Shown in pieces: positions 7,720-17,336 of a stretch of DNA of 64,000 nt. The notes under the pieces were generated by a model. That model saw only the letters and a list, made by a program, of their open reading frames with translations. It made no database searches and had not been told where the DNA came from. The DNA lies in contig JAFUTN010000028.1 in assembly GCA_017484225.1 (NCBI GenBank), forward strand, positions 23,294-87,293. Direction: 5' to 3'. The first letter of the stretch is position 1. The number at the start of each line of letters is the position of its first letter. A program made the position numbers and the translations under genes. Origin of the DNA: Alphaproteobacteria bacterium. GTDB lineage: Bacteria; Pseudomonadota; Alphaproteobacteria; RF32; CAG-239.

Positions 7720-9030
7720 TCAATTTGCCTGATTTCCGGGGATTACCTTATTTTCTGCCTCCGGATTATATTCACCCACCTTATTTTTTTCAGCCGGTGC
7801 GGCGACGGTTTCAGATTTTTTCAGAGGCAACGGCAAAACTTTTACGCCCTCATAGTTCAGGGCTTCTTCCTGCTCCTTTTTCCATCTGGCATAGTCCTCT
7901 GCCTCTTTCTGACGCTTTATCTGCATTTCGGCCTTTGCCTGATCGTAATCTCTTGACGGGTGGTTGTAGCGGATAATCGTATCCACATTTGGTGCCGGAG
8001 TTTTGTTAACCTTCGGTTCCGGTTTTTGCTCTGCTTGCGCAACCGCCGGTGCCACCGGTGCTGCTACGGTTTCTGTCGGCAGTGTTGCTGCAGAAACCGG
8101 TTGTTGCGGTGTAACATATCCTGCCGGTTGGATTTCCGGAGCGTAAGGTGCCGGTTGAGTTACCGGAGCATATCCGTAAGGAGCATATTCAACAGGTTGT
8201 GTTTGCGGCATAACAGGTTGAACGGTCGGTATCTGTTCCGGTGCAGGTTGCGTTTCCGGTTCTTTAGGCAAATCTTTCATTTTTACCGGCTGAAAATCTT
8301 TCGGATCCAGCGAAATGTCTTCCGGCAAACGCAAAATCATATATCCGGAACCTCCGCCGTATGCCGGTCCTGACATACCTATAGAGTAGTATCCGCCGAT
8401 ATATCCGTAATCCAAATCAATGTAATCAATGGCAAACAGCGTTTTGATTGAGCTTGTTCCTATGGTTGTTAACTTACAGGTGTATCCGTTGTCCTCCATT
8501 ATAACATTGCTGGCATTCTTAACATACAGCAATGTTTTGCTCGGGCGGCAAATCGGCGTTTGTCCGTTATAAGTCACATTCCAGTTAAGCATCAAATCAA
8601 GAGCCGAAGTATTTTCCGTGCTGATGTTTATGTCCGTAATTTTTACGTCATCCACATACATATATGCCGGAGTAATGCCAACCTTAATCGGAACTGATAA
8701 ATATTCTTCAGTGCAAGCATGAGTATTGTCATCAGCCTCACAAACTAAAGCTTTTTTGCGTGCATTGCTGTCAAGCATATGCAAAAGAGTGTTGTAAACA
8801 TATTCTTTTGAGGTGGACAATTTTGCCGGTGCGCATTGTTTAGAACGGCACACTACAACGGAATTCGGCACTTTTAAACGAGGTTGTTCCACATTTTGAG
8901 CCTGATACTCCGGTAATTGTTGTTGCGGAGCTTGTTGATAAGCATTGTTGTATGCGGCGTTGTTTTCCGATGTCGGAACGCATCCTAATAAACCGAAAAA
9001 CGTAAGTATTCCTAACTTTTTTAACATCAT
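7720..9030 (-). CDS. Proline/glutamine-rich lipoprotein of unknown function
   Basis: A 436-residue exported lipoprotein: the signal peptide MMLKKLGILTFFGLLGC ends in a lipobox (LLGC). Residues ~55-250 form a strand-rich domain with paired cysteines (VVCRSKQCAPAK, LVCEADDNTHACTEEY) and an aromatic glycine-rich stretch (DLDYGYIGGYYSIGMSGPAYGGGSGYM). The middle is a long low-complexity Pro/Gln/Ala linker that could span the periplasm, and the C-terminal part is a charged helix (QAKAEMQIKRQKEAEDYARWKKEQEE). This resembles the layout of cell-envelope-spanning secretion components (TrbG/VirB7-like or peptidoglycan-reaching linkers), but I cannot match a family. The nearby VirD4 operon makes a link to secretion possible; this is inference only. 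Confidence 0.8.
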   Translation of the reverse strand: MMLKKLGILTFFGLLGCVPTSENNAAYNNAYQQAPQQQLPEYQAQNVEQPRLKVPNSVVVCRSKQCAPAKLSTSKEYVYNTLLHMLDSNARKKALVCEADDNTHACTEEYLSVPIKVGITPAYMYVDDVKITDINISTENTSALDLMLNWNVTYNGQTPICRPSKTLLYVKNASNVIMEDNGYTCKLTTIGTSSIKTLFAIDYIDLDYGYIGGYYSIGMSGPAYGGGSGYMILRLPEDISLDPKDFQPVKMKDLPKEPETQPAPEQIPTVQPVMPQTQPVEYAPYGYAPVTQPAPYAPEIQPAGYVTPQQPVSAATLPTETVAAPVAPAVAQAEQKPEPKVNKTPAPNVDTIIRYNHPSRDYDQAKAEMQIKRQKEAEDYARWKKEQEEALNYEGVKVLPLPLKKSETVAAPAEKNKVGEYNPEAENKVIPGNQAN

Positions 9031-9153
9031 GATACCTTTAAATCAGTTGCACTATTTTGCTTTGAATTTAGCAGGATTGTATGAAAGAAAAGTAAACAAA
9101 ATTGGTATTGCATAATTTTTTTTGCTGATTTATCATAAAATCCGCGAGGTTAC

Positions 9154-9615
9154 ATGAAGAAGTTTATAATTGTTTTTTTCTGTTTTAGTTTGCTGCCTTA
9201 TAAATCGGTATTTGCCGAATATACGGCTATTGACGGTGATTCCATTGAATATTTCGGAGAACGTATACGTTTGCAGGGAATTGATGCGCCGGAGTTATAT
9301 CAAAAATGTTGGAACTCGTCCGGTGAAGAATATTTTTGTGGCTTGGAAGCTTTGCATTTTTTACAAGATAAAATTAAAAACAAAAAAATCAGTTGTGAAT
9401 GTGAGCAAAAAAACGATAAATACGGACGCAAACTGTGTGAATGTTTTGCTGCCTCAGAAAGTTTAAATGCCGAAATGGTTGAAAACGGATATGCCGTATC
9501 CTACAAAACGGAAAAATATTTATCTGCGGAAAAATCAGCATCCTCGGCTAAAAAAGGTATATGGCAGGGAAAATTTATGCGTCCCGCCATATACCGCGCA
9601 CTAAACAGACATTGA
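9154..9615 (+). CDS. Secreted thermonuclease-like (SNase) protein
   Basis: A 153-residue protein of the staphylococcal nuclease family, which degrades DNA and RNA in a calcium-dependent way. MKKFIIVFFCFSLLPYKSVFA is a signal peptide with an AxA-like cleavage site. The catalytic pattern is visible: IDGDSIEYF (metal Asp), RIRLQGIDAPE (Arg, Asp and Glu) and KYGRKLCEC (second catalytic Arg); WQGKFMRP is the usual C-terminal motif. Several cysteines (KCWNSSGEEYFC, CECEQ) suggest disulfides outside the cytoplasm. The start has GAGG seven bases before it. It is convergent with the VirD4 gene, overlapping nothing. Confidence 0.92.
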   Translation: MKKFIIVFFCFSLLPYKSVFAEYTAIDGDSIEYFGERIRLQGIDAPELYQKCWNSSGEEYFCGLEALHFLQDKIKNKKISCECEQKNDKYGRKLCECFAASESLNAEMVENGYAVSYKTEKYLSAEKSASSAKKGIWQGKFMRPAIYRALNRH

Positions 9616-9643
9616 AATCTTTGCAAACTCCGGCAGTTTCTTG

Positions 9644-11857
9644 CTATGCCACCGGTTCATCCGCTTCAAAGTTGTCTTCATTTTCGGCTTCCGGATCATA
9701 CTCAATACCGAGTTTAGCCAGCATATCATCATTAATATCTTCGCGCTGAGCAACAATCCAATCCGGAACATAAGGAGAAGGAGGAATTTTTGCTAATTTT
9801 TTCATATTTTTATCCAAATACCAACGCGGGGAATCTGCCATAATCGGACGGTCAATGTAACTTTGCATTAAAACAACCTGTTTAAGCATCGGCAAGCTCA
9901 GAAGCTGAGTTGAACTGATAACCGGCACACCTTGTAACTGGTAGTTAACGTTTTTCGCCAGCGGGTTAAAGTCTTTACCCAAACTTCCTTCCGTTCGGGA
10001 GAACGAAGAAACCTGAACTGTTTTGTTGCCCACCATCTTAGAAAAACGTTGGGCGGTAACCTCGTTGTTTTGCGAAAGAATAACTTTGCAGGCAGTTGTA
10101 GATATAACTGTTTCCAAATCATCTTTACCGTATTTTCCGGAGATTTGTCCCAAGTCTTGTCCGATAAGTAAATACGAAACCTTTTGTCCGCGTCCCACTG
10201 CCGGACCGTCAATAATCGCTTTCATTTTCGGCATTTGCGGGAACTCGTCCAAGATAAACAGGGCAGGGAACGGCCCCATTTTTCCGTCAGTGCGGTTAAC
10301 GTGATTAGGCGGATTGGAAATTAAATATGAACTCATCAATTCAATAAAGGTGCTGCTGATTACACCCAATGCTCTGGCATCAACCTGGTTAACCGAAAGA
10401 TAAACGGAAATTGGCTTCCATTCACCGGTTACCGGATCTTTCATACCGCGCAAGTCCTTAAATTGAATATCCGAAAAACTTGTTCTGGCCTTAACCGCTT
10501 GGTTCTTAAACACGTTAATTCCGGAAAATGCCGTGGAAAGGATTGAGCCGCGCTCCTTATCCGGAGTATTACTCAGCGAACTGAGTTCGGTAATACAACG
10601 TTGTGAATATCCATACATACGAGCTTCTTTTACCGCTTCTTCAAGCATATCGTGCGTAGGATCTGCCATTGCCGCCATTTGGTCGCCTTCGTCCATACGG
10701 CGCTGAATCTCTTGGGCGGCATTAATTTGTGCTTCGGTAATCCACTCCATAATCATGGCAATACATGCCTCTCGGCCAATCCATCTGGTTGGCAGCAAAT
10801 TCCATGTTCCGATTGGCAAATAATTATCCATGGTCAGTGTTCCGTTTTTCAGGTTTTGAATGGCACGCGGTGCTGCCGGATCCCGCATTTCGGAATAATA
10901 ACCCTCTAAAACTTCTTTATCTTTTTCATCCAGCTTACCTTCATAAATACGACCGATAAAGTAGTCGTTTGCGCGGGCGCGATCGCATTTTGATGCCACA
11001 AAGTGAATAAATCCGGTTAATGCGGCACGACCTGTTTTGGACCAGTGCGGATCAGCTCCGCCTTTCGGATCCTCCACCAAAATATTACACATGGAATCCA
11101 CATACATATCACGATCAGGGCCGACTTCCGGCATTGCATTAGGCGAAAGCGGATTCCAACTCGGATAATAAATACCCTCGCTCGGATTATCTTCGGCACC
11201 CCAGTTAATAACAAACACCGGACCAACCTTGGCGCGAGCGCCGGTTGTGGAATAACACAATTCCGGTTTCGGGTCATTTACAACAATGCTCAGTTTTTCA
11301 GAGTGGAAAATGGTTGGAATAACTACTCCGGCCGTTTTACCGGTACCCGGAGGAGCGCAACAAAGAGTGGCAAGCGTTTCTTTTAACATCAGAAATTTAC
11401 CGTCAAATTTTCCGACAACCTGACAGAAACCGTCAAATCCCAGTAAAGCCATTTTTTTAATATCCCGCAATTCGGCAATACGCGCCGAACCGTGAATGTT
11501 TGTTTGAAATTTATACGGACTGAAAAGAGCGCTGATGATTAATCCTACCGGAATTGTGATGAACGGAAGTCCCGGAACCCATAACGCCCACGAAAAATTA
11601 CCTTTGTAATTAAACAACAGATGAAACCATTTTCCGTATATGTCAAACAAGTGCGACGGATTGGTTGAAATTGTGGAAATAACTTTTTTTACGTATTCTG
11701 ATGATGATTTTGATATTCCGTGTTCAATAAGATAGGCCAGAGGAAACGCAAAAATAAACAGTAAAATGGTTAAAACCAAACAAATACAGAAGGTGATAAG
11801 CATCCACCTCACTGCCTGGTCATATTCTTTCCATTCTTCACCGCGCTCACGTGCCAT
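9644..11857 (-). CDS. virD4: Type IV secretion coupling protein (VirD4/TraG family)
   Basis: The coupling ATPase brings substrates to a type IV secretion channel at the inner membrane. In 737 residues I see N-terminal transmembrane segments (about 17-45, and more up to ~112), Walker A CCAPPGTGKTAGVVIPT (168-180), VNDPKPEL characteristic of VirD4/TraG, a helical all-alpha domain, and Walker B ALFILDEFPQM followed by LIGQDLGQISGKYG. The acidic C-terminal tail (DPEAENEDNFEADEPVA) could bind substrate adaptors. The ATG at 11857 has GGAGA nearby. It is the last gene of a five-gene minus-strand operon from 16181. No VirB channel genes are in the window, so the apparatus must be elsewhere. Confidence 0.95.
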   Translation of the reverse strand: MARERGEEWKEYDQAVRWMLITFCICLVLTILLFIFAFPLAYLIEHGISKSSSEYVKKVISTISTNPSHLFDIYGKWFHLLFNYKGNFSWALWVPGLPFITIPVGLIISALFSPYKFQTNIHGSARIAELRDIKKMALLGFDGFCQVVGKFDGKFLMLKETLATLCCAPPGTGKTAGVVIPTIFHSEKLSIVVNDPKPELCYSTTGARAKVGPVFVINWGAEDNPSEGIYYPSWNPLSPNAMPEVGPDRDMYVDSMCNILVEDPKGGADPHWSKTGRAALTGFIHFVASKCDRARANDYFIGRIYEGKLDEKDKEVLEGYYSEMRDPAAPRAIQNLKNGTLTMDNYLPIGTWNLLPTRWIGREACIAMIMEWITEAQINAAQEIQRRMDEGDQMAAMADPTHDMLEEAVKEARMYGYSQRCITELSSLSNTPDKERGSILSTAFSGINVFKNQAVKARTSFSDIQFKDLRGMKDPVTGEWKPISVYLSVNQVDARALGVISSTFIELMSSYLISNPPNHVNRTDGKMGPFPALFILDEFPQMPKMKAIIDGPAVGRGQKVSYLLIGQDLGQISGKYGKDDLETVISTTACKVILSQNNEVTAQRFSKMVGNKTVQVSSFSRTEGSLGKDFNPLAKNVNYQLQGVPVISSTQLLSLPMLKQVVLMQSYIDRPIMADSPRWYLDKNMKKLAKIPPSPYVPDWIVAQREDINDDMLAKLGIEYDPEAENEDNFEADEPVA

Positions 11858-11869
11858 TATTATTCTCCG

Positions 11870-13264
11870 TTATTTTGAACTTTTTAACAATTTTCGTAAA
11901 TTATTTAACTCGTCTTGAGAAAGACTTCCTTCCGCTTCCGGTATGGTTTTTGACAGCAGACGGATTTCCTTAGGCGCACCGCGATTAATGCGGGTAACTT
12001 CAATATTTAAATCATTCCAAATCTCAAACATATCATCGGCATTTATGATATTTGCCATCATGATAACGACATAAGGAACAACTTCCAAATTAAAACCGGC
12101 ATCTTCCAGTTTTGCTTCTATTTTCTTTCGGGCTATATCAATTTTTCTGACAGGAGAAACTCTGTGACTGTCTTCGGAAAACCACAGCGGATCTTCACCG
12201 TTAAATAATTCTTCGTCAGCAAGCCAATCTCCGCTTTCTTTGTCAACTAAACACAGACAAATTTGAGAATCAGAAACACCGGCATACTCAATAACTGTGT
12301 CGCCGACCGTAATGTTGCTGATAATATCATATCCTTTTTGGTGCAAAACGTCATAAACAGGTCCGTTATTGAGATTTTGAGCAGATTCAGCTGATTTTTT
12401 ATTTTGTTCGTCACGAGATTTTTTCTCCGGACGCTCATTTTGCTTTTCATCACGCTTTTTCTTCTTTGGCATTTTGTCAAAATCATCATCTTCAAATTCA
12501 AAGTTTTCTGTTTTTCTTTTGGCTTGAGGCTGTTTTTTCGGACGCGGTTCCGGAGCAAGATCTTCATCAAAAACTTTTTTGGGAGCAGATTTTTTTGACG
12601 CCAAAATATCGGTTTTTTCAAAAGAATCAATATCTAAATCAAAATCGTCGTCGTCATCATCAAATTTAAACAAAGCATGGTCAATGGTTGCCGGAATATC
12701 TGTTTTTTGAACCTTATTGGCCACTCTTGCCGTTGCTGATGACAGAGAAGAAGACATGGTTTGTGCCGGTGTATAAGCCAAAGCCGGAGCAGCTGCCGGA
12801 GATGACGAAAGTGCCGGTTGCACCGTTCCGTAATCGGAAATAGGAACACGACTGTGACCGACTCCGAGCGGACGGATTTGTTTATAAGATTTGCGTTTAA
12901 CCACACCGTATTTGTTGTTTGTGGTAATCACGTTTATCGGAGCTTTGATGAAACGGCGATACAATTTAACCGGTAGCATTAATATGTCGGCAATAATATC
13001 TTCCCATGAAACAAGGCATAAAGTCCACCAACCGGTAATCAACATCGGGAAAAACGTTATTAAAATCAGAATAAAAGCCCATTCCTTGGGTGCGGAAATT
13101 TCCCAGCCGGCTTTCCACAAGTCAAAAAATTGCTGCCAATGGTCAGGCCAAAATATATCAAAATGCCAGTTGCAAAGCATGATAACGCGAATGCCCTCAA
13201 TGAAGACTATGCTCCACAGGCAGCCTACTATTATTATTCTTGCAAAGACCAATAACGGTTTCAC
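11870..13264 (-). CDS. Membrane protein with acidic linker, unknown, in the VirD4 operon
   Basis: A 464-residue protein I do not recognise. It has two N-terminal hydrophobic segments (about 5-28 and 62-85), then a cytosolic part with a run of Asp (FKFDDDDDDFDLD) and a highly charged Lys/Glu linker (residues ~200-300). Its C-terminal domain of ~165 residues contains a strand-rich beginning (YDIISNITVGDTVIEYAGV) and VVPYVVIMMANIINADDMFEIW. It starts at GTG 13264 with GGAGA eight bases upstream. Its stop lies 12 bases before virD4, so the two are almost certainly co-transcribed. The two-helix membrane anchor next to a coupling protein recalls DotM/IcmP-like or other T4CP partners, but sequence similarity is not evident. 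Confidence 0.82.
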   Translation of the reverse strand: MKPLLVFARIIIVGCLWSIVFIEGIRVIMLCNWHFDIFWPDHWQQFFDLWKAGWEISAPKEWAFILILITFFPMLITGWWTLCLVSWEDIIADILMLPVKLYRRFIKAPINVITTNNKYGVVKRKSYKQIRPLGVGHSRVPISDYGTVQPALSSSPAAAPALAYTPAQTMSSSLSSATARVANKVQKTDIPATIDHALFKFDDDDDDFDLDIDSFEKTDILASKKSAPKKVFDEDLAPEPRPKKQPQAKRKTENFEFEDDDFDKMPKKKKRDEKQNERPEKKSRDEQNKKSAESAQNLNNGPVYDVLHQKGYDIISNITVGDTVIEYAGVSDSQICLCLVDKESGDWLADEELFNGEDPLWFSEDSHRVSPVRKIDIARKKIEAKLEDAGFNLEVVPYVVIMMANIINADDMFEIWNDLNIEVTRINRGAPKEIRLLSKTIPEAEGSLSQDELNNLRKLLKSSK

Positions 13265-13316
13265 CGATTTTTCTCCATACTATCTTGCCTTACTCTAACA
13301 GCAATTCGTTAACAAA

Positions 13317-13814
13317 TTAACTACTTTTTTCTTTTTTTTCAGAATTAATTTTGTTAATTATTTTTTTTCGGAAATCTTCCATACTTTTCCCGTTTTTTCT
13401 GTTTTTATTTTCTTCTTCTATTCGTTCTTCCACCAACTGTTCTATGGTTTTTTTCTCCTCAACCTTCAGATTTTTAATGTTTACGCTGACTTCTTTGTAA
13501 TTTTTAAGAGCGCGGTTTTGTAACCATTGAACCGGAAGCAGAATTAAATTTAAAAATTTGCAGCGGTTCAGCCAACGCATATAAAACAAAGAAATCGGTA
13601 TAAACAAACACAATATCAAGAGCATAACAACGTCATTAAAGCGCAACACTCCGCCGTTATCCCAATATTCGGAAAATTTTTGATAAGTAATCGGTGATGC
13701 AATATTTATGCCGTAGATTTTTTCAAAAAACAGCCAATACAACACTCCCAGCACCGATACTCCGATAAGCCAGAAAAGCAATACACATATATAGTGAAAA
13801 AAACTTTTCAGCAT
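13317..13814 (-). CDS. Small membrane protein, unknown, in the VirD4 operon
   Basis: A 165-residue protein with two or three hydrophobic segments in its first ~90 residues (YICVLLFWLIGVSVLGVLYWL and FNDVVMLLILCLFIPISL) and a charged helical C terminus (KNLKVEEKKTIEQLVEERIEEE) that is probably cytosolic. Its start codon lies only three bases after the stop of the 472-residue gene, so translation is probably coupled. Nothing identifies the family. Topology resembles the 464-residue neighbour (membrane N terminus, charged C terminus), and a joint role around the coupling protein is an inference from the operon. Confidence 0.8.
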   Translation of the reverse strand: MLKSFFHYICVLLFWLIGVSVLGVLYWLFFEKIYGINIASPITYQKFSEYWDNGGVLRFNDVVMLLILCLFIPISLFYMRWLNRCKFLNLILLPVQWLQNRALKNYKEVSVNIKNLKVEEKKTIEQLVEERIEEENKNRKNGKSMEDFRKKIINKINSEKKEKSS

Positions 13815-13817
13815 GGG

Positions 13818-15236
13818 TTATATTCTTCTTCCGCCGAGCAAATCACTGAGTATTTTTCTTTGAGGTGTATTTTCCAAAGATTTGTCCATGGTAAATTTGT
13901 TTGCCGGAGCCTTGCCGTCGCCGGCTAAATCTTCACGGAATTTTTTGATTATGTCACGTCTTTTTGCGGCAACATCATGACGTTCTCCGAGGTCAGCTTT
14001 CATCATACTCAACTGAGCCAATGTCTTATTTCCGTTATTCGGAACTTTTAAGCGTTCTTTTAATTCACTCTTCAAATCCTTTTTTATGCTCAAATCATTT
14101 TGTTTTGCCGTTTTTTCAATAGCCGCAACATAATGCTTGCCGAATAACTGACTCTTATCAAGTGCCCCGAGCAGCTTATTTATTTCGGTTCGCAATTCTT
14201 TTGTCGGTTCTTTTTCGTTGGCAATAAAATTTGATGCCGTCAGATTTTGCTCAGTCAGAGTTTTTGTCTTTGCTGCCTGAGATTCCATAACTTCCAAATA
14301 CTTATTGACGGCTATTGCTTTTTTTGCCGCGATTTCTCTTTCATCCGTTATACCGCTTGCTCGCAAGTAATCTTCGGCCGCTAATGCAGTTGAAGCAACA
14401 CCAATCATGGTATTATGAAAGTTATTGAGTAAAGGTTTTTTCATTTTTTTCTTTAAATCGGCATTATCCATATAAGCAAATTCAAGACTGTCATCATTTG
14501 CCATAACGTCATGCAGATGGCGAGAGGCTGTGGCGGTGTAAGAAACTCTTGCCGCACGTTCAAGAATATTTCGTAATCCTTCCGGATTTTCAGCCACAAA
14601 GCTGTAATTACTCAACATTCTGTTATCCAAACCATCCACAAAATGTGAAGCGTAATTTCCATCGCCGTTAAGCAATTCCAGTCCGCGTCTTTGGGCGTGC
14701 GGAATGTCTTTTTTGCAATCATTAGAGCGCTCAATATTTGAGGTTTTCAGGTTGTCTATCACATGGTCAAGACCGGCCATAACTTTTTCATCAAATTTAT
14801 CCAAAGCCCAGCTGATGAATTTTAAAAACTCTTCCCACAGATATTGCGAAATATCCTGATCTTTGATGGGGTGGAATTTTTCTCTTTCCTTTTTATTAGA
14901 GTCGTCTTCTTGCTGATCATTACCGAGTTCACCGGTTTTTTTAGGGAGCTCTTCGCCTTCTTTGATTTCGGTAACCGCAGGTTCCTCCTGTTGTTCACCG
15001 CCGACATTCATATCCTTTTCTTCGCTAATGTTAACATTTTCGGTGCTTTCATTAATACGGACACCATCAGCACCATTACCGGATACAGAGTTTGCACTTT
15101 CGGCTGAATTCGTGTTTTCCTGCTGTTCTGATGCAGAGGAATCAGCAACATCACTTGTTCCGGAATCCGTTTCGCTGTCTGTTCCGGAATCTGTTGCATC
15201 AACAGTTTGTTCAATTTCTTCATCATCTTCCAACAT
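13818..15236 (-). CDS. Acidic low-complexity/helical protein, unknown, in the VirD4 operon
   Basis: The protein has 472 residues. The first ~120 are very acidic and Ser/Thr/Glu-rich (low complexity, likely disordered), and the rest is mainly alpha-helical and basic, ending in PQRKILSDLLGGRRI. There is no signal peptide or membrane helix. An acidic N terminus and a soluble helical body would fit a secretion substrate, adaptor or chaperone of the VirD4 coupling protein encoded downstream, but this is inferred only from the operon. The start has a GGAG site, and the gene is followed after three bases by the 165-residue membrane protein. Confidence 0.8.
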   Translation of the reverse strand: MLEDDEEIEQTVDATDSGTDSETDSGTSDVADSSASEQQENTNSAESANSVSGNGADGVRINESTENVNISEEKDMNVGGEQQEEPAVTEIKEGEELPKKTGELGNDQQEDDSNKKEREKFHPIKDQDISQYLWEEFLKFISWALDKFDEKVMAGLDHVIDNLKTSNIERSNDCKKDIPHAQRRGLELLNGDGNYASHFVDGLDNRMLSNYSFVAENPEGLRNILERAARVSYTATASRHLHDVMANDDSLEFAYMDNADLKKKMKKPLLNNFHNTMIGVASTALAAEDYLRASGITDEREIAAKKAIAVNKYLEVMESQAAKTKTLTEQNLTASNFIANEKEPTKELRTEINKLLGALDKSQLFGKHYVAAIEKTAKQNDLSIKKDLKSELKERLKVPNNGNKTLAQLSMMKADLGERHDVAAKRRDIIKKFREDLAGDGKAPANKFTMDKSLENTPQRKILSDLLGGRRI

Positions 15237-15311
15237 GGCAATACTCCTTAACTTTTTTCGTTATTGTAGCTTTATTATAACATACTTTTGATTTTTGTCT
15301 AGTTTTTTATT

Positions 15312-16181
15312 TCAAACCTTTAAATGCCTTAAAAAGTTACCGATTTTTATGTTCATTTTGATTCCGTCCTGCGGTGATACCTTTATGAGACCAAAAAAGC
15401 GCGGCTTGATTTTGGCAAAATCTATCGGCGCAAAAATAGCCGGATTTTCCGTAAGAGCCTTAAATGCTCCGTCAGCATCTTTTTGTGAAACTCTGAAGTA
15501 GTTGCTTATGAGCCTGTCCGCATCAATCGGAAAGTTTTTGGCGGCTAACGCTTCCGTGAATTTACGTTGTCTTTCTTTGCGATACATATACTCGGTATAC
15601 ATTCGTTTTTTTACAAGTTTTTCTTGATGTTTTATGAGTTTTGCCTGATAGGATATTTCGCAAGCATCAATATCTATTAAAATTTCAACATAAGAAATCA
15701 CCGCCAACTGCAAGTCTTGATTTGTCAGCTTTTCGGCAAAATTCAGAAATTGTTCGTCGGTTGATTTTACACTGAATTTTCCCACATCATCAGGAAACAT
15801 TCGGCACAAAATAAGCCATCCGTCGGCTAAATCATCAAGCAAAATCGCCCCGATACTCGGTTTATAATTCGGATAAAGATCTTCTATGCTGAAGGAGGGC
15901 TTAAATTTTTCGGTGGGATTATTTTTGCATAGTCCGTCCAGAGAAGCTTGAAAATTAACAAAAGCTTGGGCCAAGTCCGATTCGTCAGAACCTAAAGTAG
16001 GTTGATTTTCCTGTTTTGCCATATCTTCTCTGGCTTGTGCAAATGCCGCACTCAAATCATCAGAATCTTTTTGTTCATCTTCTTCTAGGTCGCTGTCTTC
16101 CGGTTCATTATCGCTGTTAATAAAATCCTGTAAAAGTTTGTCAAAGTCACTGTCACTCAGCGTATCATCATCTTTTGCCAT
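15312..16181 (-). CDS. Acidic cytosolic protein, unknown, first gene of the VirD4 operon
   Basis: A 289-residue protein with an Asp/Glu-rich N-terminal 50 residues followed by a globular helical domain (SIEDLYPNYKPSIGAILLDDLADGWLILCRMF; long helix QAKLIKHQEKLVKKRMYTE) and a conserved-looking end. No signal peptide. I recognise no family. The ATG has GAGG eight bases before it, and a 75-base gap separates it from the next gene. It opens a run of five minus-strand genes ending with virD4. The acidic N termini of this and the next protein are a shared oddity of the operon. Confidence 0.78.
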   Translation of the reverse strand: MAKDDDTLSDSDFDKLLQDFINSDNEPEDSDLEEDEQKDSDDLSAAFAQAREDMAKQENQPTLGSDESDLAQAFVNFQASLDGLCKNNPTEKFKPSFSIEDLYPNYKPSIGAILLDDLADGWLILCRMFPDDVGKFSVKSTDEQFLNFAEKLTNQDLQLAVISYVEILIDIDACEISYQAKLIKHQEKLVKKRMYTEYMYRKERQRKFTEALAAKNFPIDADRLISNYFRVSQKDADGAFKALTENPAIFAPIDFAKIKPRFFGLIKVSPQDGIKMNIKIGNFLRHLKV

Positions 16182-16280
16182 ATTTCATCCTCTTTTGTAA
16201 TTTTTCTTGCATTTATTTCAAATATACATATCAATAGTATTAAAGACAACAATTAAATTTTAATTAAACAGGATTTTAAT

Positions 16281-17258
16281 ATGTCGGAAAATCAGGAAAC
16301 GGTTATTTTTTCTCCATCAGTCGGAGAAGCAAATAAGAATGTGCGTATAGATAAATTTTTGGCACTCTGCCTGCCTGATATGTCACGAGCCAGAATTCAG
16401 CGTTTGATAGAAGGCGGAAATGTTGTTTTGGACGAGATTGTGATTGCCGACAATTCTCATAAAGTAAAAGTCGGTGATTGTTATCAAATAACCATCCCTC
16501 CGGCCAAAGAGGCAAATCCCGAACCGGAAGACATAGTTCTTGATATTGTTTATGAAGATGAAGATGTTGTGGTGGTTAATAAACCTGCCGGAATGACCGT
16601 TCATCCTGCCGCCGGAGCTTACAGCGGCACGTTAGTTAATGCGCTGTTGTATCATTGTCGGGACAATCTTTCGGGAATAGGCGGTGTGAAACGTCCGGGA
16701 ATTGTGCATCGGATAGATAAGGAAACCAGCGGACTTTTGGTGGTTGCCAAAAATGACGCCGCCCACAAGTTTTTGAGTGAGCAATTTGCCGAACATTCGG
16801 TAGAGCGAACATATTTTGCCGTTGTTTACGGAGTTCCAAATCCGTTAAACGGGAAAATAGTGGCAAATATAGGGCGTAGCCCTACCGACCGCAAAAAAAT
16901 GGCTATTGTTGAAAACAGAGGAAAAATGGCAATAACCAATTATAAAACCGTTCAGGTATATAAAAAAACCGCTTCTCTTGTTCAGTGTAATTTGGAAACC
17001 GGCCGAACTCACCAGATTCGCGTTCATTTGAGTTCAATCGGAAATGCCCTTATCGGTGACAAAGTATATGTTAAAAATCATAAAAGTTCCATACCTGCTC
17101 CAACGGAGATAAAAAATTATTTAAGCGATTTTCCTCGGCAGGCATTACATGCCAAAACCTTAGGTTTTATACATCCGAAAAGCAAAAAATTTATGCAATT
17201 TGATACGGATATTCCGCAAGATATGGCGCAACTGATACTTAAACTTTCGGATATGTAA
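16281..17258 (+). CDS. RluA-family 23S rRNA pseudouridine synthase (RluD-like)
   Basis: The enzyme converts specific uridines in rRNA to pseudouridine. It has 325 residues: an N-terminal S4 RNA-binding domain (RIDKFLALCLPDMSRARIQRLIEGGNVVLDE) and the RluA catalytic domain with the hallmark GIVHRIDKETSGLLVVAK, where the Asp is the nucleophile, followed by FAEHSVERTYFAVVYGVP and ETGRTHQIRVHLSSIGNALIGD (conserved C-terminal motifs). The S4 domain and length fit RluD/RluC. AGGAT is at the ribosome site. It is 78 bases upstream of rpoH, the same neighbourhood as in many alphaproteobacteria. Confidence 0.93.
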   Translation: MSENQETVIFSPSVGEANKNVRIDKFLALCLPDMSRARIQRLIEGGNVVLDEIVIADNSHKVKVGDCYQITIPPAKEANPEPEDIVLDIVYEDEDVVVVNKPAGMTVHPAAGAYSGTLVNALLYHCRDNLSGIGGVKRPGIVHRIDKETSGLLVVAKNDAAHKFLSEQFAEHSVERTYFAVVYGVPNPLNGKIVANIGRSPTDRKKMAIVENRGKMAITNYKTVQVYKKTASLVQCNLETGRTHQIRVHLSSIGNALIGDKVYVKNHKSSIPAPTEIKNYLSDFPRQALHAKTLGFIHPKSKKFMQFDTDIPQDMAQLILKLSDM

Positions 17259-17336
17259 ATTAAAACTAAAGTGTATGTTGATAATGTGTAATTTTCTCTT
17301 TAATCTTGCGGCAGAAGCAAGGAAAAGGAGAAAATC

